A DNA stretch of 64,000 nucleotides, taken from contig NC_049984.1 of the NCBI RefSeq assembly GCF_000003815.2, positions 13,582,550 through 13,646,549 of the forward strand. The letters are read 5' to 3'. Shown here one piece after another: positions 1-11,444 of the stretch (the first letter of the stretch is position 1; every line of letters starts with the position of its first letter). Position numbers and translations under genes: made by a program. The DNA is from Branchiostoma floridae (lineage: Eukaryota; Chordata; Leptocardii; Amphioxiformes; Branchiostomatidae). The notes beneath the pieces were generated by a model. That model saw only the letters and a list, made by a program, of their open reading frames with translations, did no database searches and was not told the DNA's origin.

Positions 1-179
1 CAGTATTACATTTTACAATTGTAACGTTATTTGTGCATGTGATGTTCTGCATGAAGTTTATAGCTCTTGTCGATCTGTAAGTACCACCATCAGCCATACT
101 TTCCTGAGTTTTTGTGCTTTCAGAAGTGATATTAAGCCATCATTTTACTTCACAAGTGCTGACTTTCTATCATGCACAG

Positions 180-3100
180 GAGGTTGCAGACATCATCGGT
201 GCAGACCCAAGGGAGATAGTTTTCACTAGTGGAGCAACAGAGTCCAACAACATCTCTGTTAAGGTGAATACTAAACACCTATTAAACAAACTTTAAGCAT
301 GTTTTCATCAAGTTTAAAATGCTCTATGAAGGTGATATTTGTCTTCTGCCTATTATTTGTTATCATCAGTGTTATCCACTTCATGCAGTGATATTGTATG
401 TCTTTCAGGTACTTTTGTAAAGTTTGATGGATATAGTCTTCAAAACAGTTTTTCATGTTAAAATTTATGGAACTGTCAATCTTGTCTTTTTGTTTAGTTT
501 CTAACTTGTTTGTTTTTTGTCATCCAGGGTGTGGGCAGATTCTACAAGAGTAAGAAGAAACATGTCATCACAACACAGATTGTAAGTACATGTGTACCTT
601 ATAAAAGCTTATCTAGTTTCTGCTTATTGCCTTCTATTGACTAAGTATGTATTAATTCACAGTACAGGGTTTACAGTGATTTTCTTTTTTTCTGTCTGAT
701 GCAATGTAGGAGCACAAGTGTGTGCTGGACTCCTGCAGGGCCCTGGAGGGGGAGGGGTTTGATGTGACCTACCTGCCTGTCAAACCCAATGGAATTATTG
801 AACTTGAGGTAAGGACTGGACCTGGATAGATGTAATACCAGGTTGAATTAAAAAAATATAATGGCTTACTAGATTTTTGCCATTTGTTAAAAAAAATATG
901 CATCATTGTAACATGACAAATTTGTGTCTCTGGATGAACAGAAACTGGAAGCAGCCATCAGACCAGACACATCACTGGTCTCCATCATGACTGTCAATAA
1001 TGAGATAGGAGTGAGTCAGCCAATCAAGGAAATAGGTTGGTGTGATACTGTCCTCTATCATGTATGGTTGGCTGTGACTTCTTTTCTGCATATAAATTGC
1101 AGTTAATACTAGTACCTTTTATCATGACAGGTTTACATGACGCTTTATGGTGAAAGCTGTGTACATGGATGTGTCTCTGTTGCAGGTGAACTGTGTCGGT
1201 CTAAGAAGGTGTTCTTCCACACTGATGCTGCCCAGGCCATTGGAAAGATTCCTCTGGATGTGAATGACATGAAGATAGACCTGATGTCCATCAGTGGCCA
1301 CAAGATATACGGGCCAAAGGGTCAGACAACCTTGCTATTTTGTTATGGAATTATATAAGTGTGAAAGGGGGATGCTATCATAAGCTTCCTATATGGCCTC
1401 CTGGAGATGGCAATTTGACATCTGTAGCAAGCAGGGAGAGTTTTTTCTTAGTTGCAAGTCTTTGAGATTCGTCGATACAAAAAAAGGTATTTCACTGTTA
1501 TGTGAATCACGGTGAATCAACTGAATGTCTCATATGTTCATACAGGTGTAGGAATCCTGCAGTGTATATTCAAATGTTCATAGTTTCATTCAAATGTCCA
1601 TACAGGTGTGGGAGCCCTGTACATCAGACGACGACCTCGGGTGAGGATTGAAGCCCTGCAGAGCGGAGGTGGTCAGGAGAGAGGCATGAGGAGTGGCACT
1701 GTGCCTGCACCCCTGGCTGTGGGGCTGGGGGCAGCCTGCCGTATCTCACAGCAGGAGATGGAGGTCAGTACAGTGGCTTGGGGACATTGACCCTGTGCAC
1801 ATTACAAGGTTGCTCTGTGAAATTTCAGTAAGTGCAAAGTTGATCTTTGTCTCCTCTAAGTAATCCATCCTGTTCATCCTACAGTATGACCATAAGAGGA
1901 TCACAGCCCTGTCTGAGCGTCTAATCAACAAGATCATGAGTGCCCTGCCCCAGGTGGTGAGAAATGGGGACTCTGAGCAGACATATCCTGGTGGGTTGTC
2001 CCTCAAACATCAACTTTGTGCAATTTATTCTTGAATTTGTGGAATGTGACATAGCATTGCTCTCACAGATGAAAGCAGTGAGCAAGTTTTTCTTTTGCTG
2101 TAGTAAAGGAAACTGAGTGAACCATACTGACAGATCTTTGATGCTTACTCCAACAGGTTGTGTCAACTTGTCCTTTGCATATGTGGAAGGAGAGAGTCTG
2201 CTGATGGCACTGAAGGACATTGCCCTGTCTTCAGGGAGGTATGATACTAGCCTGTTGTTCAGTCTTTGCAACCATCTGGTACAAAGATACTGTGAGAACT
2301 AGTGCATTTTTTTTTTTCAATGGTATGGTTGTCTTTAAATCAATGAGTTAACAGGCTCCACAACCATAGCCAGTGTCTGCTGATTGCGCACTGTTTTAAA
2401 TAGCATTGTCCCCTTGTTACTGCAGTGCCTGCACATCTGCCTCTCTGGAACCATCCTATGTGTTGAGAGCCATTGGAGCTGATGAAGACCTGGCACATTC
2501 CTCTATCAGGTAAACAACTATATATTATAGATACATGTCTTAACTTGCTTATAATACAACATTGTATCTCTGTCACTCTCACAAGACAATGATCTTTGAT
2601 ACATTCTGATATTTTGGTCATGTTTATCAAAATAGACACGACAGGTTACCAACTTTCCACTTACTGAGAAGCTTTATTCTCCAGGATTTTAAACTTTAAT
2701 CATGAAACATTACAGGTTTGGCATTGGGCGGTTTACAACAGAAGAGGAAGTAGATTACACTGCAGAGAGAACCATCAAGCATGTCACAGCACTGCGGGAG
2801 ATGAGGTGAGACAACTCAAAACCCCAGGCTCATCTATGGGTTGTACTTGTTTTAACACTAACAATGCAAAGACACTAGGTCAGGTGATGGTTAATGGAAT
2901 CATCCAACTCTTCTCAGTGTTAAGTATGCTTCTGTTGTACCAAGTCATGATCATGATTGAGTCAGGTGGGGCATCTGGAATGATTCGTCTAGAAATTCAT
3001 CTGGCTACTTGTGAATTGGCAAGAACTGTATTTTGCAGAATGTTGTTGGGATCTTAGTTCAAGCAAGGACATTAAATAATCTTCTTATATAATGTCCTTT

Positions 3101-3223
3101 GTGCAAGTAATGAAAAACACTACATATATTTGTATTACATTTTGAACTGTGTTTTACAGTCCTTTGTGGGAGATGGTTCAGGAGGGTATCGACCTGAAGA
3201 ATATCAAGTGGTCGCAGCACTAG
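180..3223 (+). CDS. NFS1: Cysteine desulfurase NFS1, C-terminal 349 residues (5' exons outside the window)
   Basis: PLP-dependent enzyme of the mitochondrial matrix. It takes sulfur from cysteine to build Fe-S clusters with ISCU, LYRM4/ISD11 and frataxin. Eleven exons join in frame: 180-263, 528-581, 710-808, 942-1035, 1186-1320, 1606-1763, 1885-1990, 2157-2238, 2426-2509, 2716-2805, 3160-3223 (TAG). The product reads nearly collinear with human NFS1 through to the end (SIKW-like LKNIKWSQH). Visible landmarks are TSGATESNN (PLP phosphate site), [19 protein letters not shown] (Schiff-base lysine) and SSGSACTS (mobile-loop catalytic cysteine, split over the 2238/2426 junction). About 105 N-terminal residues, including the targeting peptide, are missing because they lie upstream. 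The 3' end converges on CHMP1. Identification is very secure; the first exon in the window is internal, not a start. Confidence 0.97.
1531..1620 (+). pseudogene. Duplicated splice acceptor and exon start inside NFS1
   Basis: The true exon starting at 1606 is preceded by TTCATACAGGTGTGGGAGCCC-like sequence. A diverged copy lies exactly 60 bases earlier, with the same TACAG acceptor followed by GTGTAGGAATCCTG. Read in the NFS1 frame the copy gives GTG TAG, an immediate stop, so it cannot replace the real exon. It looks like a short local duplication of the intron/exon boundary. Confidence 0.6.
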
Positions 3224-4581
3224 GTGGCTTCTGCTCATCCAAAGCCTGTCATGGAGCACCAGGGCCTCCTTGGAGTGGGCTCTTCAAGCCTGTAAGTCTC
3301 CATGGAGTAGGACCTACATGGATAGCTGATGTATATGTGCAAGCCATCTAAAGTGAAACAAAACTTTTCAGTTCTCCAAAGACAAAAAGTTTTATCAACA
3401 AGTGATGGTGGGATATGTTGATGATATAATACTTGGTTATGTATAAAAGCTCCTTGATAAAATCTGATATGGACAGTTATAATGCCTAAAGCTCTTGTAT
3501 TGATGAAGCAAGCCTGTGTATCATATGAAGGTGAATATAATATACTGGATGTTCGTCAAATTTTACTGAAGCAACTTTCGAACGAGTAAGGTGTTCAAGA
3601 AATAACTCCTTGAGGTAGATACTGCTCAAGGAAGGTGACATGCAGATATGTACATGTGGCAGGTATAAAGGAATTAAAAGCAACTTTGCAAACTGGAAAG
3701 TTTAAAACCTTTTCTTTATTTGTAGTCCAAACATATGCGTACAATTATGACTGTTTTCATTTGATATCTAATTTCTATGATTCGTAAAGCTTACAGATCA
3801 TAAGTGAATAATGTGTGTAAGTTTTGGGTAACTCAAACTGCCTTAGTTGGTACTGATAAGTTTGAGTTAAGGTTGAACAGGTGTGCACAGTATAATAGAA
3901 CAGGTCCTCATACCATCCATCCCTTCAGCTACTGTGGTAATCCAAACAATTTAAAAAGGAGAAACAACCCCTCTGTGTCATTCCTTACTGTTAAACATGT
4001 ATATTTTGAAAGACAAATAAGAAGTCAAGAAGTATACTTATTCCCATAGCACACAAACGTAAGACCCCTGAAAAATAATTAACAAGCCACACCATTAAAT
4101 ATACCAAGCAATGTAAATATGATTTTATATATGAAACCTATTTTACAAAAACAATCATGACAAGAGGATGTATATGACATTTGTTCCTTGGTCTGTTCAG
4201 AATAATTCTCATTTCTGGCTGCTGATTTTTTTTCTATATTAAAGCAATATTCAAAACATCCTTTACAATGCACAAAAAGTTTCCAATTAATTCTGGGTGT
4301 ATGTACTTCGAGTTTCTACTTTAATATACATGTACCTGTAGAGTAATTGCCTTATCTACCTGTACACAGATATATAATACAATGTACTAGTACCTTGCAA
4401 AGTCATATATCCAGGAGTTACATTGTATAGGGGGCATTTTATCTGTGCTATTGCTTGCATCATGTGTAACATGACAAACTGTACATACCACTGACTATAA
4501 CTGTATCCCCAGGCTATCATTTTATACAAGTAATCTCAGCTTTTAAAAAATGCTGGTATCTTCAACACCGACTGACTTGAT
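3224..4581. other. Convergent 3' UTR region of NFS1 (+) and CHMP1 (-)
   Basis: AT-rich, non-coding. It holds the 3' UTRs of the two convergent genes. Candidate poly(A) signals are ATTAAA near 4092 on the plus strand and ATTAAA (plus-strand TTTAAT near 4319) on the minus strand. If both are used the transcripts end within about 200 bases of each other. No protein-coding exon or RNA gene was recognised here. Confidence 0.5.
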
Positions 4582-7500
4582 CTAGTTCCGGAGTGCCTGC
4601 AACCTGAAAGATTGAAAGACAAATTTATTTTAAGTCAACTCTGCCAAGGGATTCAAGGACACAAACATTTACACATAAATGGATATATATATATATATTA
4701 GAACACAAAGACACATTTATTTTCTACCAGTAAGTGTGTATTAAACCCTGACATATGAAGTGGTACCTTCTGGACAGCTGGTCCTCCTGGGTCTGTGTCT
4801 TTGAGCTGCTGGCTCCGATGGTCTCCTGAGCAGGCCCCAGCCCCTCCAGCTGACTCATGACCTCCAGGCCACTCTCCTCCGCCACCTGCTTGATGAGGTC
4901 ATCGACCTGGTCCTGAGGGGTTGTCAGTGTAGTAGCAGTACCCATAGAACTCTCCAGGGTCTACAGGAAAAAACATCACCAACAGTTAAGAAAATGACTT
5001 CTTGCATCTCAAACTGAGAATTCTTGATCAATACAATTCAACTACGAACACAACATAGTACTTAAGGATACAGAAGTCTGCTGTACATCTCTTACTATAA
5101 ACTATCAAATGTTATACACACCTGTGTGTGGACATCCAGGTCTTCAAACTGCTTTTCAAACTTCTCCATCACCTGGCTTACCTAAGAGTGGGAAAAAAGT
5201 TGTGTGGAGAATAAACCATTCCATTAGCAAGATGCGTATCTCATAAAAGCATTCTAGATGGAGTTTTGTGTTCTCACTTGCTATAGACTACATAACACAG
5301 AGCCAGAACAGATTATGTAATAGGATTTAGGATTAGCTTGCACAGCCTTCCTCTAAACTAACCTTCTGCAGATCCATGGATCCCATGGCCTTGTCCAGTG
5401 CCTTGGTTACATGGCCCATGTCCTTGGTAACCTGTGGAAAAGGATGTTCCAGTAATTTAAGGTGGGCTCCTGTGCTGTGTTAGTTAATTCAACTGCAATA
5501 AAAGGCATCACACAGAACATCTGATGCATGCTGATCATCTACAAGGGGAGCACAGTTTCTGAATAGACTAAATATAGCATAGCAGTATACACATCATTAC
5601 CTGGGCCAACTGATGTCAGTTAAGCCCTTCTGATTTGGCAAAACCATAATATCAGAGACTGATCTAGCCTTCCAGATCACAAAATTGATAGGTTCAGTAC
5701 AAATTGAAAGCAGACTACCTGGATACACATCTCATATGTGGCATGTGCTACACGTACATGTGTAACAAAACAACCACCATCGATTACAACAGCCTGCAGA
5801 GTGCCCATACCTGCTTCATTGCCACAGCTGACTGTACTCTGGAAGCCACTCCATCCACCCTGGCCGACATCCGCAGGTAGTTCAGGCCTTCGTTGTGCTT
5901 CCTGATGGCATTCTCAGCATAAATCTTAGCTACATCCACATTCTTCTGCTGCAGGGCCTAGGATAGTAGGAAGATAATTTCACTCAATTACTCATCCTTG
6001 TTAAATACACAGGTACTAAAAGATACAAAAGCTTTCATAACTCCTGACATTTCTTGCTGACAAGGGACATGCACATACCTTCTTCACTTTGGCTTTCTGC
6101 TGCTTTTCTTCTTTTTCTGACTTCTTGGCCAACCTGTCCAGCTGCTTGGCAGTAAACTGTCAAGAAAGATTTAAAATCAGAAGAGTTTCTAGTAGATGCA
6201 TTAAGTAATGCACAACACAGTATGAACATATACATTATGTGATGAATACCATGTGCCAATAGTCATGGACTTGCTTGAACTAATATTGATTTGTGATCCT
6301 GGGTTTAACTTACAAGTAAACCTATGAGTAAGAAATAGCACATGGCATCTTGATAACTCTGGCTATCTTTGCTATATTTCTGATGCTAGTATGTACAACA
6401 GAACTAGCATTGATCAAAGATGATAATCAAATTGCATAATAAGGATCTAGTATTGTGAGCGTAATCAATGAGAAATATTATACCAGTACTTAGTTAGTAA
6501 AAACAGTAATTGTAAATTTCTCACCCTGAGCTGGAAAAGGGTTTCTGAAAAAAAAAAACACGAAAACAAATGAGTGACGGAGTGAGCAACAGACATTACA
6601 CAATCCAGGAGCAACTCTGTGTGAATCAATGTAAAATACATTTCTACATAGATTTAAGAAGGAGAAAAAGAGGGCCTGTATGCCTTTTTCCGCTAATCGT
6701 TATGAGCCATTTTAATTCCTCGTAATTTGTTGTCGATCCGCTCTAATTTAACATTACCAGTAAGTGTTATTGGTATATTATTCATGATTGAAGCATTGTG
6801 GGTTGTTTTAATTCGTACGTTAAACGTTGTTATACTGTCGGCACTCCACGTGATAAAAATTTTTGACAGTAATATGTCATGAAATGATGATGAAGACAGT
6901 GGACATATTCCCTGTCACTCCTCCGTGTTCTGGGCACTTCCTTCTTACATTGTCATTAGTCAATTATTCTCACCCACTGAAATTCCCTGATCTACCATTG
7001 TACAAATAGGAATGCTTTGCAACCCTTGCAAATATACAACGTAACGGTCTCCTCTGTCAGCACTGGAACACCAGTGCTGAAGTGGTCGTCAGCACTGGAA
7101 GGCTGAGGCAGCTTCAGCACTGGAGGCCCTCCTGTCAGCACTGGAAACTGAGTGCTGAGACTACAATTAGCACTGGATTTCCAGTGCTGAGGATGTTTCA
7201 GCTCTGGAAATCCAGTGCTGACAAATATTCCGCACTGGAAGCCGAGTGCCTAAGCCGCCGACTCTAAAGTAGCGACACGACTGTAACTACTAATTATTTA
7301 TAAAAAACAAACAAAAAACAAGTGATCTCTTTACCACACATATAGAGCACCTATGAGTTGCTACCTCTGACTACCTATTGTTTTTTAAATGGTGCTACTT
7401 TGCCGCACAAGCAGAATGTGTCGTCCACCTGTAACTACCTATTCTGTGTAAAAAAAAAACAAGCGATCTCTTTACCACACAGATAGAGTACCTATGAGTT

Positions 7501-8736
7501 GTCTACCTCTGACTACCTATTGTTTTTTGAATGATGCTACTTTGCCGCACAAGCAGAATGTGTTGTCCACCTGTAACTGCCTATTCTGTGTAAAAAAAAC
7601 AAGCGATCTCTTTACCACACAGATAGACCAACTGTTAGTTGTCTACCTCTGACTAAAAAGACATAGATATATCTAAGTCTAAAGGAAATAACTCAGACAG
7701 CCGTACGGGCGCATGCTACACGAATATTACGTTCAGCACTGGAACGTTCCAGTGCTTTATAAACGTCAGCACTGGAAGCGCAGAGCTGAAGTTTTTACAG
7801 CACTGGTGTTCCAGTGCTGAAAAGTTCCCGAGCACTGGTAAATCCAGTGCGGAACCCGTTACTTTTGTAATCAGCACTCGGTTCCAGTGCTGACGGCGGT
7901 TTCAGCACTGGGTAACCAGTGCTGAATAACCTTTGAACTACTAGTAGCTCGCCGCCTCTCCACCGCGAGTTCAGCACTGGCACCCGGGTGCTGACGGCAG
8001 TTCAGCACTGGAAAACCAGTGCTCGGAGAAGTTCTGCACTGGAAATCCAGTGCTCGCATTGGGTTCAGCACGGGAATTCCAGTGCTGAGGGAGCTTCAGC
8101 ACTGCAACAAGGCCGCTCAGCACTGGAAAACCAGTGCTGACGTTTCTTCAGCACTGGAAAACCAGTGCTGAGGCCGATTCGACCCATTGATTCAGCACTG
8201 GAACACCAGTGCGGAACCCGTTACTTTTGTATACTTGTGCAACCCTTCCTGAATTTACCGTTAGCCATTACCGGGCCTTCTGAATTTACCGTTAAGCATT
8301 ACTGTGCCTCCATAATTCACCGTTAAGCGTTACCAAGACCCCCCATGCAGACCCATTAAAAAATAGAAAATAAACTTTTATAGATTGGCAACTCATCCCC
8401 ATCATGGTTATCACACAGTGCACAGGCTTCTTTCCTTTACACGGGTATCATTTAGTAACAAGGCAAACCAGTCAATAACTTAATGTCCCTCTAATAAAGA
8501 AACTTCAGACGCAGACAGAGGGGAATACTTTTAAAGTTACATAGCTGTGAACCTAAAGTGTTCAACCAAGGAAGTTAAAAAAACCCTTTGGAGGTTAAAA
8601 CACAAGGTGTGTTTTAACCTCCTTGGTTCAACAGATTTAGGACGTACACTACAGTATGACAACTCTCCGGGCCGGGCCAGTTGATTTAGAACAAAACTCT
8701 AACGCTAACTGATAACTTACCGTCCATCTTCGACAT
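4582..8736 (-). CDS. CHMP1A: ESCRT-III subunit CHMP1 (CHMP1A/B type), 201 residues, complete
   Basis: Charged multivesicular body protein that helps membrane scission in endosomes, cytokinesis and envelope sealing, and recruits VPS4/spastin. Eight coding exons (minus strand): 8721-8736, 6525-6544, 6079-6156, 5811-5957, 5363-5431, 5122-5181, 4767-4960, 4582-4603; total 606 nt, all phases consistent. The protein starts MSKMDETLFQLRFTAKQ, has the basic helix with KKSEKEEK, and carries [30 protein letters not shown] and LTTPQDQVD. It ends DQLSRRLQALRN, the C-terminal MIM helix that binds MIT domains. The C-terminus is closer to human CHMP1A than CHMP1B. The ATG is chosen because it gives the family N-terminus across a 16-nt first coding exon. 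Intron 1 is unusually large (about 2.2 kb) and full of hairpins. Confidence 0.96.
7058..8214. repeat. Array of about 20 short hairpin units in CHMP1 intron 1
   Basis: Two clusters (7058-7249 and 7734-8214) of units of the form CAGCACTGG, 3-5 bases, CCAGTGCTG. Arms are about 9 bases and units recur every 25-35 bases. I count roughly seven in the first cluster and fourteen in the second, several with compensating or single-base changes (for example CACCCGGGTGCTGA). A longer tail, CCAGTGCGGAACCCGTTAC, follows two of them (from 7842 and 8205). Between the clusters lies an unrelated tandem repeat. Confidence 0.85.
7281..7654. repeat. Tandem repeat of about 145 bp, 2.6 copies
   Basis: Units begin CTGTAACTAC at 7281, 7429 and 7571 (periods 148 and 142). 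Each contains GATCTCTTTACCACACA, CTACCTCTGACTACCTATTG and, in the full copies, TTTGCCGCACAAGCAGAATG. The third copy stops near 7654. Non-coding and intronic. Confidence 0.85.
8242..8340. repeat. Short tandem repeat around TTTACCGTTA
   Basis: Three diverged copies of about 36 bases, each with (A)TTTACCGTTA or TTCACCGTTA followed by GC(C/A/G)TTAC. They directly follow the hairpin array in CHMP1 intron 1. Confidence 0.6.
8557..8632. repeat. Perfect hairpin in CHMP1 intron 1
   Basis: GGAGGTTAAAACAC, three bases, then GTGTGTTTTAACCTCC (8591-8623). It is flanked outside by a second inverted pair, GTTCAACCAAGG and CCTTGGTTCAAC. It is a small foldback element about 90 bases inside the intron from the first coding exon. 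Confidence 0.7.
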
Positions 8737-8864
8737 TGTGAATGTAGTATCTGTGTCAGCTTATGCAGCTATGAAATGATATTGCTCACTGGATGCAGCC
8801 CAAATCTAAGACCTGTTGTCAAATCACTGAAAATATTTCAGGTGTTCCTGACTAACAAACAACA

Positions 8865-8893
8865 CGGAAGTGATCGTTTCCGGAAGTGACGTC
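8865..8893. promoter_or_regulatory. Probable CHMP1 promoter: ETS sites with a CRE-like half
   Basis: CGGAAGTG at 8865-8872 and CCGGAAGTGACGTC at 8880-8893 match the ETS-family core, the second fused to a TGACGTC CRE-like site. They sit about 130-160 bases upstream of the CHMP1 start codon, where a TATA-less housekeeping promoter is expected. The assignment comes from motif and position only. Confidence 0.5.
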
Positions 8894-8899
8894 TATGGT

Positions 8900-10132
8900 C
8901 AGAAGGGTCTGAAATCATTCGACCTTTAACCTTACGAACTCGGGCTGTGATTGGTCAGAGATAATCGTTCACCTTTCCTATCGAGCTGGGGAGGGTGGCG
9001 ATGGGGCTGAGACATTGCTAAAAACGCTTATATTGGTTATTTTAGGCACCGGTAGGTTCAATAGCCGAATCTTGGGCTGTTAAACAATGTTATGGTTAAT
9101 ATTTAGGTATCGATGTTGGACAATTTGACCTTCTTTGGACTTGTAAGGCTAGCTCTGCCCAAGGCACATGCGGGATTTATGGAAGGGAGGGGGGCACGTT
9201 GTAACCTTCGCATGTCACAGGGAAACATTAACAATGGGGTCATTGATGCATTTGCTCCCGGCGGTGGATTTGTTATCCTACCTGCTAAAATCGGACAAAT
9301 TTCTTGGTGGAAAAGCATCTGGCCTCTCTTCCAACAAAGAAATTATGCATTCTATATGTTATCCCGGACAGAAAAGGTGTCGCGGGGCTTATAGTCCTAT
9401 TGATGAGCCCCGCGCGGGCGGATAAACTGTTCCCGCCACAGCCCGGCGTGGGCCAGCTGGACTCAATTTACCGGGCCGCGCGCGGCTTGTCATGGTTGTC
9501 ATTAGGGCTCGCGGCTTCCGTAATCTGGCTCTAAATGGTTGGAAATTAACTACTCTACCCCAAAAAGTCAATACTTTGGCAAATATATGCGAATTACATC
9601 TCAAAGTATACATTTTCCCAACTGAGTGTGGCCTACATCAAGGGAGAATGCCTACGGTATGTCCTCACTCTTCAACTTGCCTAAAATAAACACCAGCGCG
9701 TTCGGTCATGCCGTTTTCACCATGTTGTTGACAACAAATTCATCCACAATTTGGTTTTTATCTCCAGTGCGAACGTGTTGGTGAACTTTATCTACAATTT
9801 GTCAAAGTTATAGGATTTCTGAACATGCTCATGTCCCAAAAAATCCCGTAAAAACTAAAAAAATTGACTTTCCTAGCGGCAAATTTCTTCCTTCCAAAAA
9901 TGGCGCCTTCCTTGATCAATTTTCAGTGGAAAACAACCAAATGCGCATGTCTGAGAAGGAAAGGACTTTTAATTGGAGCCCCAGTTTGGCGGGAGGTTTG
10001 AATGGGCCAATTGGGACGCCATTTTCCCCTAATGTCGTAAAATCGCAAAACGCCTCATTTGCGGCTATATTTCTTTAACATAGGCTGTGTCCCTGTGCAT
10101 GTGCAAGACATGTCGACATGTCAGTATACTTG
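8900..10132. other. Intergenic region between divergent CHMP1 and AURKAIP1
   Basis: Fairly GC-rich patches (9400-9490) and several open frames of 65-93 codons on both strands. None resembles a known family and none shows splice or codon signals that I can defend. I see no RNA gene. One copy of GGGCCGCGCGCGGC near 9474 is a small palindrome. Confidence 0.4.
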
Positions 10133-10140
10133 TAGTTATC

Positions 10141-10441
10141 TAGCCTTCTTCGCAAACTTCGAGCTAGTCTGGCTTTCATTTTTTCGGGGATGGGGGCGCT
10201 GGTTCGTGATTTTCAACGTTGACTAAGGTTCTGTAATAAAGGAAATAAGAGTCTTTCAGTGGAAGATTATAAGTGTGCCTTGGTAGGGAGTTTCGCCCCG
10301 CCTCCCTTCCAGCTCCACGCAGACTCCCTTTCCTATTAACTAGTATTAGAGAAACTTAGTCAACAAAAAAGATCGCAAAACAGCCCCCCTCCCAAAAAAA
10401 AGCCATCCCGCTCGAAGTCTGCAGTCTGCGAAGGAGTCTAA
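10141..10441. mobile_element. hAT-like MITE, 301 bp, upstream of AURKAIP1
   Basis: The ends are inverted repeats of roughly 90 bases: the left begins TAGCCTTCTTCGCA and the right, read in reverse complement, TTAGACTCCTTCGCA. The element is flanked by a perfect 8-bp direct repeat TAGTTATC (10133-10140 and 10442-10449). An 8-bp target duplication with TAG-type ends is typical of hAT non-autonomous elements. It contains no transposase. It ends only about 80 bases before the AURKAIP1 start codon. Confidence 0.85.
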
Positions 10442-10522
10442 TAGTTATCGGAGGGTAAATATCCTTCACTCAATTACTGTCATAATTTACTTTCTCCAGA
10501 CAGACCAGATCAGAGTACAGCC

Positions 10523-11444
10523 ATGGCAACGCTGCTGTGTAGGAGGATGTGGAAGCAGTGCACTGTTGGGAGACGTCTGATCAACACAGCTGTATACAAT
10601 AGGAATGTCAGACCACATCAGAGTAAGAATTGTTTGCACATTTGTCTTAAGACATTTCTCCTATGGTAGTGATGTTAACTGTGAGTCTCTGTACTAGAAA
10701 GCCAGTTTTTCCTAATTGAACGTGCACAGCACATTTGGTTACATGATCATGATTATGTACCATAAAGGTCTATTTGTCAGATTAGGTAACAAGACAGACG
10801 AAAGTTTAACATTTTTTGCTTTCAAGTATGTAACTGTTTTCTTCCCTTTTTTTTCAGCAAGCAGTACCTGCATTCTGATGGTTCCAACATTGAAGGGAAA
10901 GCCATCCGTGCCAACAGTGGGCATCAAATCTAACATCCTGTCTGAGATCCCAGTGATATCATCAGAAAAGAGTGCACTTGTGGACAGTGTGATTTCCAAC
11001 AAAAGCCCATCCCTCACTCCCCTAGAGTGTAAGCTAACACTTCAGTACTACCTTCCCAGCTCCCAGCCAGCTATTTTCCCAGAAATTACCATAACAGATC
11101 CTGCTGTTAAGACAGTGTATGAACTTCCTGTTCAGAAACCAACATCTGTGGAAGACAGACAGCCTACAGGGGTCCCAGATTTCATTGGAGACACCACCAA
11201 AGATAATGTCATAGAGTGTAGGAATGACCTGTTCCGTCGCAGGAAGAAGATGAACAAGCATAAGCTCAAGAAGCTCAAGAAGAGGATGAAGTTTGTACTG
11301 AGGAGGAAACGTCTCAAGAAAATTAAGAAAAAGGTTATAAAGCTGAAAGAACGGGTTGAAAACCTGTACAGAAAGTTTGGTATGACCCCTCCTGACAACA
11401 TAGAAGAGCAGTGTAACAAGGTGTACCCCACCATCAGGTGTTGA
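10523..11444 (+). CDS. AURKAIP1: AURKAIP1 / mitochondrial small-subunit ribosomal protein mS38, 228 residues
   Basis: Component of the mitochondrial ribosome small subunit (COX24 family), also known as Aurora-A interacting protein. Two exons, 10523-10622 and 10858-11444 (TGA), join in phase 1. The N-terminus (MATLLCRRMWKQCTVGRRLI) is rich in Arg and hydrophobic residues with no acids, as in a mitochondrial presequence. The middle is poorly conserved. The C-terminal third carries the family signature, a very basic helix around RRRKKMNKHKLKKLKKRMKF followed by more Lys/Arg and a short tail. The human protein has the equivalent RRRKMNHHKYRK block. Start chosen as the first ATG with the basic leader (context CAGCCATGG). 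A likely ATTAAA poly(A) signal lies at 11823. Antisense open frames across exon 2 are shadows. Confidence 0.9.

Noticed and set aside
7058-8214. Regularly spaced palindromes resembling a CRISPR array
   Set aside because: The genome is eukaryotic, spacing is irregular, the palindromes vary and there are no spacers of constant length or cas genes.
9113-9425. Overlapping open frames of 85-93 codons in the CHMP1-AURKAIP1 spacer
   Set aside because: No similarity to a known family, three frames open at once in a GC-rich patch, no splice or poly(A) support.
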